Shown: positions 1-9,353, counted from the stretch's first letter. The stretch: DNA of 64,000 bases from LMUY01 sp964242215 (GCA_964242215.1 CAXTCJ010000006.1:40602-104601); one strand, 5' to 3'. Made by a program: numbers and translations. Notes: a model not told the origin generated them from the sequence alone.

Positions 1-561
1 GACCACCACCTTGGCGTGAACCTCCAAGGGGAACCCCTTGCTGGTGACCGTCAGCTTGCGCACCGCCCCGTCGTCCAGGGCGACGTCGGTGACTTCGGTG
101 TCGTACAGTACGGCGATGCCGAGGCGTGCGGCGGTGGCGTAATACGCGTTGAGCAGGGCCTTGCCGCCGCCGAGGAAAAAGGCGTTGGTGCGGGACAGGT
201 TCAGCGTGCCAGTCAGCGACGGCTGGAAGCGCACGCCGCAGCGCTCCATGAAGGGCAGTGCGTCCTGCGTTGCGCGGATGGTCAGCCGGGCCAGATGCTC
301 GTCGGTCTGGCCGCCGGTGACCCGCAGCAGATCGTCCCAATACTCGTCCTCGAGATACTGGTCCGTCAGCACGGAGGTGGGCCCCGCGTGCATGGCGCGC
401 AGGTTACGAGTGTGGCGGCTATTGCCGCCGCGCATCGGCTTGGGTGCGTGCTCGAGCACGAGGACCGACGCGCCCGCCTCGCGCGCTGTCACCGCGGCCG
501 TGATGGCGGCATTGCCGCCGCCCACCACGACGACATCATAGCTCAACTCCGGGTCAGCCAT
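1..561 (-). CDS. tcuA: FAD-dependent tricarballylate dehydrogenase-like protein (partial, N-terminal part)
   Basis: Only the first 187 residues are in the window; the gene continues past base 1. The ATG at 561-559 opens MADPELSYDVVVVGGG, an FAD Rossmann fold with G14-G-G-N-A and an acidic residue at E37 ending the second strand. The stretch RGGNSRHTRNLR (about 43-54) and later NAFFLGGGKALLNAYY resemble Salmonella TcuA, which oxidises tricarballylate to cis-aconitate in the cytoplasm. TcuA normally works with the iron-sulphur protein TcuB to pass electrons to quinone; TcuB, if present, lies outside. The substrate is inferred from family resemblance. Related flavoproteins of the fumarate reductase/KsdD superfamily act on other substrates. 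Confidence 0.75.
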   Translation of the reverse strand, partial: MADPELSYDVVVVGGGNAAITAAVTAREAGASVLVLEHAPKPMRGGNSRHTRNLRAMHAGPTSVLTDQYLEDEYWDDLLRVTGGQTDEHLARLTIRATQDALPFMERCGVRFQPSLTGTLNLSRTNAFFLGGGKALLNAYYATAARLGIAVLYDTEVTDVALDDGAVRKLTVTSKGFPLEVHAKVVV

Positions 562-617
562 GGACGCCCTGTGATGTATCTTGTTGGATACCGATCTCGG
601 TCAGCCACCGTCGGCTG

Positions 618-698
618 TCAAGCGCCCAGTTCCACCCGGGTGCGGAAGGCCTCCTGGATATGCTGCCGGGCCATCGCCGCGCCGTCCGGGACAGGGCG
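618..698 (-). pseudogene. Possible C-terminal remnant of a GntR/FadR-type regulator
   Basis: A 26-codon open stretch ends in TGA at 620-618 and is blocked upstream by an in-frame TAA at 701-699. Its residues AAMARQHIQEAFRTRVEL look like the last helix of an FCD-domain GntR regulator, where an arginine/histidine-rich helix of this kind ends the protein. No helix-turn-helix or other part of a regulator is recognisable nearby. It lies just upstream of the tcuA-like gene on the same strand, where such a regulator would be expected. The remnant reading is an inference from a short match and could be chance. Confidence 0.3.
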
Positions 699-817
699 TT
701 ACGCTCCCGCCGGACCGGTTGGAGCCCTGGATCACCGAACACTGGACGTGCGATACATAGGCCGAGCCTAACGCCCGTCCAACTTTGCCGCCTTCATAGC
801 CAACCCTGGAGGTCTTG

Positions 818-2476
818 ATGCCGACGATCCCGATCTACGAAGCCATCGCCAACGCCTTCCGCGCCGAGGGCACCGATACGCTGTTCGTGCTCACCGGCGA
901 CGGCAACATGCATTGGGAGGTCGCGCTGTCGGAGAGCGGCGGCGTCCGCTCGGTCCATGTCCGCCACGAGCATTGCGCCTGCGCGATGGCGACGGCCTAT
1001 GCCGCCGCCACCGGCAAGGTCGGCGTGGCCTCGGTCACATGCGGCCCCGGCCTGACGCAGATCATGACCGCGCTGGCGACCGCGGCACAAGCGCACATCC
1101 CGCTCGTCGTGTTCGCAGGCGAGAGTCCCATGCACGCGGCCTGGTACAACCAGCACATCGACCAGGCGCCCTTGGTGACGGGAACTGGCGCGCACTATAT
1201 CGGCGGGCGCAGCCCCGTCCAGATCCTGAACAATGTCCGCGAGGCTTTCTACATCGCGCGGACCCGGAGGCAGCCGGTCGTGCTCGGTGTCCCACTCGAC
1301 CTGCAGCAGCAGACGATCGAGCCGGCGGACTACTCACCCTCGGCCGATTTCATTCCCGATACCGGCCCGATGGCGGCGCATCCCCGCTACGTCGAGATGG
1401 CGGCGAACCTCATCAAGGCAGCCCGACGCATCGTCATCGTCGGCGGGCGTGGCGTCATGCGGTCCGGGGCACGGGACGCGTGCGAGGACCTAGCCGAGCG
1501 GACCGGCGCGCTCCTGGCATCGACCCTTCCCGTCCGCGGCTTGTTCGATCACCACGAGCGCTCGATTGGCGTCGCGGGTGGCTTCTCGCACCAGGTGGCC
1601 CGGGAGCGGTTCCAGCAAGCTGACCTCGTCATTGCGGTCGGCGCCAGCCTCACGCACCACACGGTCGATGGCGGGGCGCTATTCCCGAACGCTACCGTGC
1701 TGCAGATCGACCCCGAGCCGCAGGGTTTGCGGCAGGGGCGCCGAGGCGCCGACGTCCATCTGCGCGCCGATGCGCGGGAGGGGGTGGAAGCGGTGCTGCG
1801 GGCGCTTGGATCCGAGGCAAACTTGTCCAGCGATTGGCCGGTGGAGGACCTGCCTGCGCTCATGGCCGGCCCGTCCGACCCGGCCAAATTCCCCGGCGAG
1901 CCAGGCGTGCACGATCCCCGCGCGGTGATGACCGCTCTCGATGCCGTCATCCCGAAGGACTGGGAGATCGTCAATTCGTCCGGCCACTGTTCCTATTTCT
2001 CGGCACAGATGCGCGGCCGGTCGGCGGACCATTTCCTCGCAATCCGTGAGTTCGGCGCCATCGGCAATGGCCTGAGCTACGCCGCCGGGCTCGCTGCTGC
2101 ACGACCCGGCCGGCCACTCGTGCTCATCGATGGCGACGGCGGATTGCTGATGCATGTCCAGGAGCTGGAGACGATCCGCCGCCACGGGCTGAAGATGCTC
2201 ATCTGCGTGTTGAACGATGGCGCATTCGGCTCGGAGATCCACAAGTTGCGCGCCGATGGCCTGAGCGACCACGGTGCCACGTTCGGGCGGGGCAATCTCG
2301 CGCACATGGCGGAGGGGTTTGGCCTGCGGGGTCAGACGATCGACGACCTCGGCCGTCTCCCGGGCCTGCTGGACGCGCATCGGAACGGGGAGCAGTCGGA
2401 GATCTGGGACTTTCCGATCTCCGACCTCGTCATGTCCCCGGTCATGCGCAAAGCTGTCGCCAAAAAGAAGCGCTGA
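818..2476 (+). CDS. Thiamine pyrophosphate-dependent enzyme, acetolactate synthase family
   Basis: The protein has 552 residues in the three-domain ThDP fold: PYR domain (about 1-180), central domain (about 195-320) and PP domain (about 370-540). The cofactor-activating glutamate is visible as R49-H-E51-H. The ThDP/Mg motif starts at G439-D-G and ends at N466. The ATG at 818 is preceded by GGAGG at 808-812, which decides it over the in-frame TTG at 815. The family includes acetolactate synthases, 2-oxoacid decarboxylases and sulfopyruvate-type enzymes. No regulatory subunit gene is adjacent, so branched-chain biosynthesis is unlikely. Its position before a peptide-type importer suggests a role in catabolism of an imported 2-oxo or 2-hydroxy acid. 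The substrate cannot be read from sequence. Confidence 0.8.
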   Translation: MPTIPIYEAIANAFRAEGTDTLFVLTGDGNMHWEVALSESGGVRSVHVRHEHCACAMATAYAAATGKVGVASVTCGPGLTQIMTALATAAQAHIPLVVFAGESPMHAAWYNQHIDQAPLVTGTGAHYIGGRSPVQILNNVREAFYIARTRRQPVVLGVPLDLQQQTIEPADYSPSADFIPDTGPMAAHPRYVEMAANLIKAARRIVIVGGRGVMRSGARDACEDLAERTGALLASTLPVRGLFDHHERSIGVAGGFSHQVARERFQQADLVIAVGASLTHHTVDGGALFPNATVLQIDPEPQGLRQGRRGADVHLRADAREGVEAVLRALGSEANLSSDWPVEDLPALMAGPSDPAKFPGEPGVHDPRAVMTALDAVIPKDWEIVNSSGHCSYFSAQMRGRSADHFLAIREFGAIGNGLSYAAGLAAARPGRPLVLIDGDGGLLMHVQELETIRRHGLKMLICVLNDGAFGSEIHKLRADGLSDHGATFGRGNLAHMAEGFGLRGQTIDDLGRLPGLLDAHRNGEQSEIWDFPISDLVMSPVMRKAVAKKKR

Positions 2477-2690
2477 CCCGGTAGTGGCGGCCGGCCGCGA
2501 CCCCCAGGCGGGTTCGGTGCATGAGTGCTAGCGGATATTTGCGGTGTCGTTGCAGTGTGGCAGCCGGGATTGTTGCCGCAGAACATTGACCAGTACGGCA
2601 AAGGGGTGCGAGGTCTTCGGAACAAGGCTGAATACAGCCACTCGGGGAAACGACGCCATGAGATCGCCTCGCAGTCCGGGAGCGGCATAA

Positions 2691-3665
2691 GTGAGCGGAT
2701 GGCTGCTTCGCCGTCTCATCCAGGCGTGCTTTGTCATGCTTGCCATGACGGTGATTGTGTTCATCGGCGTGAACGTCATCGGCAACCCGATCGACATCCT
2801 AATCTCACCCGACGCCACACAGGCCGACCGGGCTCGCACGATCGCCGCGCTTGGCCTCGACCAGCCGCTCTGGCGACAATACTTGTTGTTTCTCTGGAGC
2901 GCACTGCACGGCAATCTCGGCCAGAGTTTCGTGTTCGGTGAGCCAGCCCTTCGACTGATCCTCGAGCGCCTGCCGGCAACACTGGAGTTGGCGGTATCCG
3001 CGGTCCTGCTGTCGGTGCTGATCGGCATTCCACTCGGGCTGCTCGCCGGGTTGCGGCCCGACAACATCATCTCGCGCGCTGTGATGGCCGTCAGCATCAT
3101 CGGCTTTTCGCTGCCCACATTCTGGGTCGGGCTGATGCTCATCATGGTGTTCGCCGTGCAGCTTGGCTGGCTACCGAGCACCGGCCGCGGCCAGACGGCG
3201 GCATTGTTCGGCATCCAGTGGGCATTCATGACCCCCGACGGGCTGCGCCATCTGCTGCTCCCCGCGCTGAACCTGGCCTTGTTCAACATCGCCCTAGTGC
3301 TACGGCTGACGCGCGCCGGTGTGCGGGAGACGCTGCCGATGGACTACATCCGCTTCGCCCACGCCAAAGGGCTCTCGCCGTTTCGCGTCGTGGGCGTGCA
3401 CGTTCTGAAGAACATCCTGATCCCGATCGTGACCGTCGTTGGGCTGGAGTTCGGCTCCACCATCGCATTCGCCGTCGTGACCGAAACGGTGTTCGCCTGG
3501 CCCGGGATGGGCAAGCTGATCATCGACAGCATCAACAAGCTCGACCGTCCGGTGATCACCGCATACCTGATGATCATCGTCGTGCTGTTCGTTGTCATCA
3601 ACCTCGTGGTGGACCTGCTCTACACGGCGCTCGACCCCCGCGTGCGTCTGGATGCAGGGCAATGA
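2691..3665 (+). CDS. Peptide/nickel-type ABC transporter permease, DppB family
   Basis: This 324-residue inner-membrane protein has the usual DppB layout: an N-terminal transmembrane helix (residues about 8-28), a periplasmic region, then five further helices. The EAA-type cytoplasmic loop lies near residues 215-245 (RFAHAKGLSPFRVVGVHVLKN). The start is GTG at 2691. It is the first of four genes joined by 4-base overlaps and forms the membrane channel with the next gene. The family imports oligopeptides, nickel or small organic solutes. The cargo is probably set by the binding protein at 12591-14201. Confidence 0.9.
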   Translation: MSGWLLRRLIQACFVMLAMTVIVFIGVNVIGNPIDILISPDATQADRARTIAALGLDQPLWRQYLLFLWSALHGNLGQSFVFGEPALRLILERLPATLELAVSAVLLSVLIGIPLGLLAGLRPDNIISRAVMAVSIIGFSLPTFWVGLMLIMVFAVQLGWLPSTGRGQTAALFGIQWAFMTPDGLRHLLLPALNLALFNIALVLRLTRAGVRETLPMDYIRFAHAKGLSPFRVVGVHVLKNILIPIVTVVGLEFGSTIAFAVVTETVFAWPGMGKLIIDSINKLDRPVITAYLMIIVVLFVVINLVVDLLYTALDPRVRLDAGQ

Positions 3666-4570
3666 GCAGCAGCACGCTGCCTGCACCGGCTCGCGCCGAG
3701 GAATCCCCGCTGCGGCGTTTCGCGCGGGACTTCGCGGACTCCAAGCTGGCATTGTTCGGGCTAGGATTGCTGGTGCTGATCGTGCTGGCGGCGATCTTCG
3801 CGTCGGTCATTGCACCGCAGAACCCCTACGACCTCGACCAGATCTCGATCATGGACGGCCGGATGCCGCCCGGGTCGGCGATGGACGCCGGGTTCACCGC
3901 GTGGCTCGGCACCGACGACCAAGGCCGCGACATGATCTCGGCCATGCTGTACGGCCTGCGCATTTCGCTCGGTGTGGGTATCGGCTCGGCCATCGTCGCC
4001 GGGATGATCGGGACCGCGCTGGGCTTGCTCGCGGCGTATCGCGGCGGCCGCACCGAAACCGTGATCATGCGTTTGGTGGACCTGCAGCTCTCGTTCCCGT
4101 CCATCCTGGTCGCGCTTATGATCCTCGCCTTCCTGGGCAAGGGCGTCTTGAACGTCGTGCTGGCACTGGTGCTGGTCGAGTGGGCCTACTACGCCCGCGC
4201 CACCCGCAGCACTGCACTGGCCGAGCGGCGGCGCGAATACATCGAGGCCGCGGAGAGCCTGGCCTTGCCGAGTTGGCGGGTGCTGTTTCGCCATCTGCTG
4301 CCCAACTGCCTGCCACCCCTGATCGTGATCTGCACCATGCAGGTGGCACGGGCGATCGCGCTCGAAGCGACGCTCTCCTTCCTGGGGTTGGGCGTCCCCG
4401 TGACGGAACCGTCGCTCGGCCTGCTGATCGCCAACGGATACCAATACATGCTGTCGGGCGAATACTGGATGAGCTTTTATCCCGGTATCGCCCTGCTGAT
4501 CACCATCGTCGCGATCAACCTCGTCGGGGATCAATTGCGCGACGTGTTGAACCCGAGGTTGCAGCGATGA
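3662..4570 (+). CDS. Peptide/nickel-type ABC transporter permease, DppC family
   Basis: This is the 302-residue second channel subunit. The ATG at 3662 overlaps the preceding TGA (ATGA), indicating translational coupling. An N-terminal cytoplasmic arm carries the OppC_N segment, with a first helix at about residues 29-50. Five more helices follow, with the EAA loop near RREYIEAAESLALPSWRVLF and the typical TLSFLGLGVP segment of DppC proteins. It pairs with the 2691-3665 permease. Confidence 0.9.
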   Translation: MSSSTLPAPARAEESPLRRFARDFADSKLALFGLGLLVLIVLAAIFASVIAPQNPYDLDQISIMDGRMPPGSAMDAGFTAWLGTDDQGRDMISAMLYGLRISLGVGIGSAIVAGMIGTALGLLAAYRGGRTETVIMRLVDLQLSFPSILVALMILAFLGKGVLNVVLALVLVEWAYYARATRSTALAERRREYIEAAESLALPSWRVLFRHLLPNCLPPLIVICTMQVARAIALEATLSFLGLGVPVTEPSLGLLIANGYQYMLSGEYWMSFYPGIALLITIVAINLVGDQLRDVLNPRLQR

Positions 4571-5583
4571 CCGTGGCGCTCGATCTCGCGCCGGCCCGCG
4601 TGCCAGCAAGCGCCGTCTCGCCGACGCTGGAGGTGCAGGACCTGCGGGCGCAGTTCCACACCCGCGCCGGCCTGGTTCGCGCCGTGGATGGCGTGTCGTT
4701 CAGCCTGTCCGCTGGACGCATCCTCGGCCTGGTCGGCGAGTCTGGTTCTGGCAAGTCGGTCACCGGCTTCTCGATCCTGCGCCTGGTCGAACCCCCTGGT
4801 CAGATCGCTGGGGGCCGCATTCTGTTTCATGGCCGCGATCTGCTGACGCTGTCGGAACGGGAGATGCGCCGCCTACGCGGCAACCGGATTGCGACCGTGT
4901 TCCAGAACCCGATGATGACGCTCAACCCCGTCCTGCGCATTGAGACTCAGATGGTCGAGGCGGTACACGCCCACGCCAGCGTCAGCCGCAAGGAGGCGCG
5001 CGCACGGTCGATCGAGGCGTTAGGCATCGTCGGTATTCCGAGCCCGGAGGAGCGGCTGTCGGCCTACCCGCATCAGTTCTCCGGCGGGATGCGCCAGCGT
5101 GTCGCCATCGCCATCGCCATGCTGCACCGGCCGGAACTGATCATCGCCGACGAGCCAACAACGGCGCTCGACGTCACCATCCAGTCGCAGATCCTCGCGG
5201 AAGTGCAGACGCTCGCGCGCGAACGCGGTACGGCGTTGCTGTGGATCACCCACGATCTATCCGTCGTCTCCGGCCTGGCGGACGACGTCGCCGTCATGTA
5301 CGCCGGCCGCATCGTGGAACAGGGCAGCGTCGAAGCCGTGATCCGCGAGCCGCTGCATCCCTACACCAGCGGCCTGATCGGCAGCGTGCCCAGTCGTAAT
5401 CGGCGCGGCGAGCGACTGCGGCAAATCCCCGGCATGACGCCCAGCCTGCTCGACCTGCCCGTAGGCTGCGCCTTCCGCACTCGCTGCCCGCGTGCGCTCG
5501 CCCGCTGCGCCGAGGACCCGGATGTCACGGAACCGCAGCCGAACCATTGGCTCCGCTGCTTCAATCCCGAGCCCATCCCATGA
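4567..5583 (+). CDS. ABC transporter ATP-binding protein, DppD/OppD family
   Basis: This 338-residue cytoplasmic ATPase starts in an ATGA overlap with the permease gene. Walker A is G57-ESGSGKS64, the signature is FSGGMRQRVAIA, Walker B is LIIADEPTTALD and the switch histidine is in WITHDLS. The C-terminal oligopeptide-transporter extension (oligo_HPY) with a cysteine cluster (CAFRTRCPRALARC) is present; in this family it can bind an iron-sulphur cluster. It works as a heterodimer with the next gene product. Confidence 0.9.
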   Translation: MTVALDLAPARVPASAVSPTLEVQDLRAQFHTRAGLVRAVDGVSFSLSAGRILGLVGESGSGKSVTGFSILRLVEPPGQIAGGRILFHGRDLLTLSEREMRRLRGNRIATVFQNPMMTLNPVLRIETQMVEAVHAHASVSRKEARARSIEALGIVGIPSPEERLSAYPHQFSGGMRQRVAIAIAMLHRPELIIADEPTTALDVTIQSQILAEVQTLARERGTALLWITHDLSVVSGLADDVAVMYAGRIVEQGSVEAVIREPLHPYTSGLIGSVPSRNRRGERLRQIPGMTPSLLDLPVGCAFRTRCPRALARCAEDPDVTEPQPNHWLRCFNPEPIP

Positions 5584-6617
5584 GCGCCGTGCTGGACCAG
5601 CGTTCCACCAAACCGGCGGCGGACACCGTGCCCGTGATCGAGGCACGCGGCCTGTGCAAGCACTTCTCGCGCAGCCAGGATTGGATCGGGCGCCTCGCCA
5701 CCCGCATGGGGGCGACGCGGCAACCGCTAATGGTGCGCGCCGTAGACGATGTGAGCCTGCACGTGAACCGTGGCGAGGTGTTGGGGCTCGTCGGTGAGTC
5801 TGGCTGCGGCAAGTCGACGCTAGGGCGTATGATTGCCGGCATCCATGCACCTTCGGCGGGGCAGGTGCTGTATCGCGGGCGCGACGTCGCCACGCTTCCG
5901 CCCGCTGCCGCGCGTGATGCCAAACTCAAGATCCAGATGATCTTCCAGGACCCACAGGGCAGCCTCAATCCCCGCATGAGGGTGTCGGATATCGTCGGCG
6001 AGGCGCCGCGCGTGCATGGTCTGGTCGGCGGTCACACCTCCGGCTACGTGGACGCGCAGCTTCGACGCGCCGGACTCGACCCGGCGTATAAGCGCCGCTT
6101 CCCGCATCAGTTCAGCGGCGGGCAGCGGCAGCGCATCGGCATCGCCCGCGCTCTGGCGGTGCAGCCGGAGTTCCTGGTCTGCGACGAATCGGTGGCAGCG
6201 TTGGACGTGTCGATCCAGGCCCAAATCATCAACCTGTTCATCGACCTGCGCGAACAGCTTGGCCTCACCTACCTGTTCATCAGTCACGATCTCGGCGTGG
6301 TGGAACACATCTCGGACCGCGTCGCGATCATGTATCTCGGCCGCATCGTGGAGGAGGCTACGGCCGAGCAGGTGTTCAGCCGTCCCAACCACCCCTACAC
6401 GCAAGCCCTGCTGGCGGAGATGCCGCGCGTGGATGCGAAGCGCCGTGTGTTCGCTGCGATCAAGGGGGAACTGCCGAGCCCGCTGCGGCCGCCGCCGGGT
6501 TGCCACTTCCACCCGCGCTGCCCGCATGCCCTGCCGCGCTGCCAAGTGGAGGCGCCGCGGCTGCGCGAGGTGGCGCCGGGTCAGCGCAGCGCGTGCCACC
6601 TCAATGACATGGGTTGA
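5580..6617 (+). CDS. ABC transporter ATP-binding protein, DppF/OppF family
   Basis: This is the 345-residue second ATPase of the importer, again started by an ATGA overlap. Walker A is G72-ESGCGKS79, the signature is FSGGQRQRIGIA, and Walker B is LVCDESVAALD, in which serine replaces the usual proline after DE. The C-terminal CHFHPRCPHALPRC cluster matches the oligo_HPY extension. It ends the four-gene transporter unit and converges on a minus-strand gene only 14 bases away, with no visible terminator between them. Confidence 0.9.
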   Translation: MSAVLDQRSTKPAADTVPVIEARGLCKHFSRSQDWIGRLATRMGATRQPLMVRAVDDVSLHVNRGEVLGLVGESGCGKSTLGRMIAGIHAPSAGQVLYRGRDVATLPPAAARDAKLKIQMIFQDPQGSLNPRMRVSDIVGEAPRVHGLVGGHTSGYVDAQLRRAGLDPAYKRRFPHQFSGGQRQRIGIARALAVQPEFLVCDESVAALDVSIQAQIINLFIDLREQLGLTYLFISHDLGVVEHISDRVAIMYLGRIVEEATAEQVFSRPNHPYTQALLAEMPRVDAKRRVFAAIKGELPSPLRPPPGCHFHPRCPHALPRCQVEAPRLREVAPGQRSACHLNDMG

Positions 6618-6631
6618 GAGCGGTCGGCGGG

Positions 6632-7498
6632 TCAGTCCGACGCTGCGTCCCAACAGGCTCGGGAGAGCTGTGCGACCGTGTGAAACGCTGCCGCAAAGCC
6701 GGGTAGACCATCCGGCATGACCTCCGGCACATGGTCGGTGAACCCGGCAATGATGTAGGCCGGCCGCTGGCCGCTATAGACGACACCGACATCCATGCGC
6801 CCGCGCTTACCGCGTCCGGTCTTGTTGCAGACGCGCGTGCCATACGGCAGGAGCGCCGGTATCTGCTCGCGGAACTGCTGCCAACTCAACACCTCCAGCG
6901 CGTGAGCGCACAGGGCGGGCGTGCTGCCGAGCTTAGCCGCAGCGGCGGTGTCGCCCGCTCCATCGAGGATCGCCTGAAGCAATAGCACCTGGTCGGCCGG
7001 GGTGGTGTAGGTCCCGGCGCTGACCGGGTGATCGGCCGGCATGTCGAGCGGTGGGATCAGGTGGGCGTGGTGCGTGTTCGTCATGCCGACAGCGCGGCAG
7101 AACGCGTTCATCTCCGTCAGCGTCAACCGCTCAAGCACGATCTGGGTACAAACGTTATCGCTGGTGATGATCATGTTGGTGATCGCATCGCGCAACGGCA
7201 GGGTCGTGCCTGCCGTCATGTAGCGATAGGTGCCGGACGCGACATCCTTCTTCAGTCGCTGCTCGACGGTGACAGGTTCGTCGAGATCGATACGGCCCTC
7301 ATGCGCGGCCTTCAGCGCCGCCATCATGATCGAAATCTTGCGAGTGCTGGCCGAGGGTGTCGGCGTATCTGCCTCGCGGCCGACATTCTCGCCCGTGCTG
7401 AGTAAGCGAACGGCGAAGCTGGTACGGAACGGCTGCGCGTCGCAGATCGCATGCAGTTCGCCGGCCAAACTCTCGGCCCGACGCCGGCTGGCGCTCAT
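6632..7498 (-). CDS. Class A beta-lactamase-fold serine hydrolase (cytoplasmic)
   Basis: All three landmarks of the class A beta-lactamase/transpeptidase fold are present in 288 residues: S51-T-R-K54, S113-D-N115 and K226-T-G228. There is no signal peptide; the N-terminus (MSASRRRAESLAGELHAI) is hydrophilic, so the protein should stay in the cytoplasm, unlike true beta-lactamases. The ATG at 7498 overlaps the TGA of the upstream dehydrogenase gene, which fixes the start and puts it last in the GntR-headed operon. Within a catabolic operon beside a peptide importer, an amidase or esterase acting on the imported compound is a reasonable guess. Antibiotic resistance is not supported. Confidence 0.75.
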   Translation of the reverse strand: MSASRRRAESLAGELHAICDAQPFRTSFAVRLLSTGENVGREADTPTPSASTRKISIMMAALKAAHEGRIDLDEPVTVEQRLKKDVASGTYRYMTAGTTLPLRDAITNMIITSDNVCTQIVLERLTLTEMNAFCRAVGMTNTHHAHLIPPLDMPADHPVSAGTYTTPADQVLLLQAILDGAGDTAAAAKLGSTPALCAHALEVLSWQQFREQIPALLPYGTRVCNKTGRGKRGRMDVGVVYSGQRPAYIIAGFTDHVPEVMPDGLPGFAAAFHTVAQLSRACWDAASD

Positions 7499-8568
7499 GC
7501 CGCTTCGTCCATCGTCCAGCCGACACCGGATTCGGCGGCGATGGCCTTGATCTTCTCCAACAAGTTCGGGCCGACCGGGATGCCGTCCCGCATCCGGCGC
7601 TCTGCGTTGCGGCGCTCCGGGTCGCCGGCCACCATCACTGGCTTGGACGGATCCACCGGGCGAGTGGCGCGCAGGGTGTCGCACAACGAGACGACGTCGG
7701 CCTCGAATGCGCCGTCGTCGCGGAATAGGGTAGGGCTAAGCGCCAGGAAGAAATGGCCGATGTCCATGCCTTGCGGCTTCTTGGTGTGCATCGGGTCGGT
7801 GATCAGCGTGGCGCCCGATAGGCAGGAGCCGAGGATGTTCACCATCATCGACAGACCGTAGCCCTTGTAGCTGCTGCCTTCTGGACTGCCGCCAAGGGAT
7901 GTGAGGAAACCGCCATGTTGCACGGCCTCCAGCGGGTTCGTGGAAGGCTGGCCCTCCCGGGTCAGCAACCACCCGGGGGGCGCTGGAAGGTTCTCGTTCG
8001 CCTTGTTGCGGATCCGCCCCGCCGCGACCGTGGTCGTCGCCATATCCAGCAGGAACGGCTCACCCGGCCGACCCGGCGCGGCGAATGCCCAGGGATCGGT
8101 GCCGAGCTGCGCCTGCGCCCCACCGGTGGGCGCCACCTGGACCATGGATGCGGAGGTTGCGACCATGCCGATCATCCCGGCATCCGCAGCCATCTTGGCG
8201 TAGAAACCGCAAGCGCCGAAATGCGAGGAATTGTGCACGGAGACGATGCCCACGCCGATCGTGCGCGCCTTTTCGATCGCGAGTTCCATCGCCTGGCGAG
8301 ACGGCTCGTGGCCGAGGCCACCATCGCCGTTCAGCAACGCAGACACCGGAGTTTGCCGCTCGACGGCCGGCTCGGCTGCCATCTTTACCCGGCCGTTCTT
8401 ATGGCGCTCGAAATAATTCGGCACCATCGAGATGCCGTGGCTGTCGATGCCATGCAGGTCTGCCCAGGACATCACTTCGGCGGTCCGCTCGGCGAAGGCC
8501 GGTCGCATACCCCACGCAGTCAGCAACGATTGCAGAAGTTCACGGTGGGCGGCGTATGAGGCGGGCAT
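7495..8568 (-). CDS. Ldh2/YlbC-family NAD(P)-dependent malate/lactate-type dehydrogenase
   Basis: This 357-residue protein belongs to the non-Rossmann Ldh2 family. Family marks are LHGIDSHGISMVPNYF near residues 38-53, VHNSSHFGACGFYAKMA, and the C-terminal RMRDGIPVGPNLLEKI. Members oxidise or reduce 2-hydroxy/2-oxo acids such as malate, sulfolactate, ureidoglycolate or delta-1-piperideine-2-carboxylate. The ATG at 8568 shares its A with the TGA of the FAH-family gene (TGATG), so the two are co-translated. A 2-oxoacid product would suit the TPP enzyme nearby, but this is inference. Confidence 0.85.
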   Translation of the reverse strand: MPASYAAHRELLQSLLTAWGMRPAFAERTAEVMSWADLHGIDSHGISMVPNYFERHKNGRVKMAAEPAVERQTPVSALLNGDGGLGHEPSRQAMELAIEKARTIGVGIVSVHNSSHFGACGFYAKMAADAGMIGMVATSASMVQVAPTGGAQAQLGTDPWAFAAPGRPGEPFLLDMATTTVAAGRIRNKANENLPAPPGWLLTREGQPSTNPLEAVQHGGFLTSLGGSPEGSSYKGYGLSMMVNILGSCLSGATLITDPMHTKKPQGMDIGHFFLALSPTLFRDDGAFEADVVSLCDTLRATRPVDPSKPVMVAGDPERRNAERRMRDGIPVGPNLLEKIKAIAAESGVGWTMDEAA

Positions 8569-9353
8569 CAGGCCTGCTCCTCGAGGGTAAACGGGTTACG
8601 CAAAGTGCCGATCCCGGTGATGTCGATTTCAACCACATCGCCGGGCTTGAGGTCTGGCGAAACCCCGTCGGTCCCCATCCAGATCACATCGCCAGGATGC
8701 AGCGTGAGATACTGCGTCATCGTGCTGATGAACTTCGCTATGCCAAACAGCATGTGATTGGTCTTGAAGCGCAGTGTCTCCTCGCCGTTCAGCCGAACCA
8801 CCGTCTCAGCTGCCTCGAGGTCCAGTTTGGTCTCGATCCATGGCCCCATCGGCTTGAAGGTGTCGGTGTTCTTGCTGCGCCAGAACGTGCGGTCGGCTTT
8901 CTGCCAGTTGCGCTCGCTCACGTCGTTGCCGATGGTGTAGCCGAGCACGCAGGACAGCGCGTCAGCCTCCGTGAGGTGCTTGGCCGTCTTGCCGATCACC
9001 GCAACGATCTCGCCTTCGTATTGCACCTTGGTAGCGTCACGCGGAATCACCACCGGTTCATCGTGCGCGATCAACGCGTTGACGGCGCGATACCCCATGT
9101 CCGGCTTCTGCGGGATGGCCGGCGTCTCGCCGCGTTTGGCCGCCATCTCGATCACGTGCTCGGTGTAGTTCAGCCCGGCGGCATAGAACGTGCGGGGCAG
9201 CAACGGTAGCTCGATTTTGACCTCGGCGAGGGCGTGCATCTGCCCGGTGCGCTCCGGTGGTTCGAACAGGCCACTACGCAACTCGGCAACTTGGTCGCCC
9301 TCTACTACGCCGTAAGCGGTGTGGCCGGACTTCGTGTACTTGAGTAGGCGCAT
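8568..9353 (-). CDS. Fumarylacetoacetate hydrolase (FAH) family protein
   Basis: The 261 residues hold the FAH C-terminal domain. The metal-binding set is recognisable in FYAAGLNYTEHVIEMAA (about 56-72), VQYEGEIVAVIG and YTIGNDVSERNWQ, with the C-terminal GDVIWMGTDGVSPDLKPGD. Family members cleave carbon-carbon bonds in 2,4-dioxo acids, decarboxylate oxaloacetate or hydrate dienoates, using Mg or Mn. It sits between the SnoaL-like gene and the Ldh2 gene. The double-hairpin repeat separates it from the upstream part of the operon, which could lower its expression. Confidence 0.85.
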   Translation of the reverse strand: MRLLKYTKSGHTAYGVVEGDQVAELRSGLFEPPERTGQMHALAEVKIELPLLPRTFYAAGLNYTEHVIEMAAKRGETPAIPQKPDMGYRAVNALIAHDEPVVIPRDATKVQYEGEIVAVIGKTAKHLTEADALSCVLGYTIGNDVSERNWQKADRTFWRSKNTDTFKPMGPWIETKLDLEAAETVVRLNGEETLRFKTNHMLFGIAKFISTMTQYLTLHPGDVIWMGTDGVSPDLKPGDVVEIDITGIGTLRNPFTLEEQA

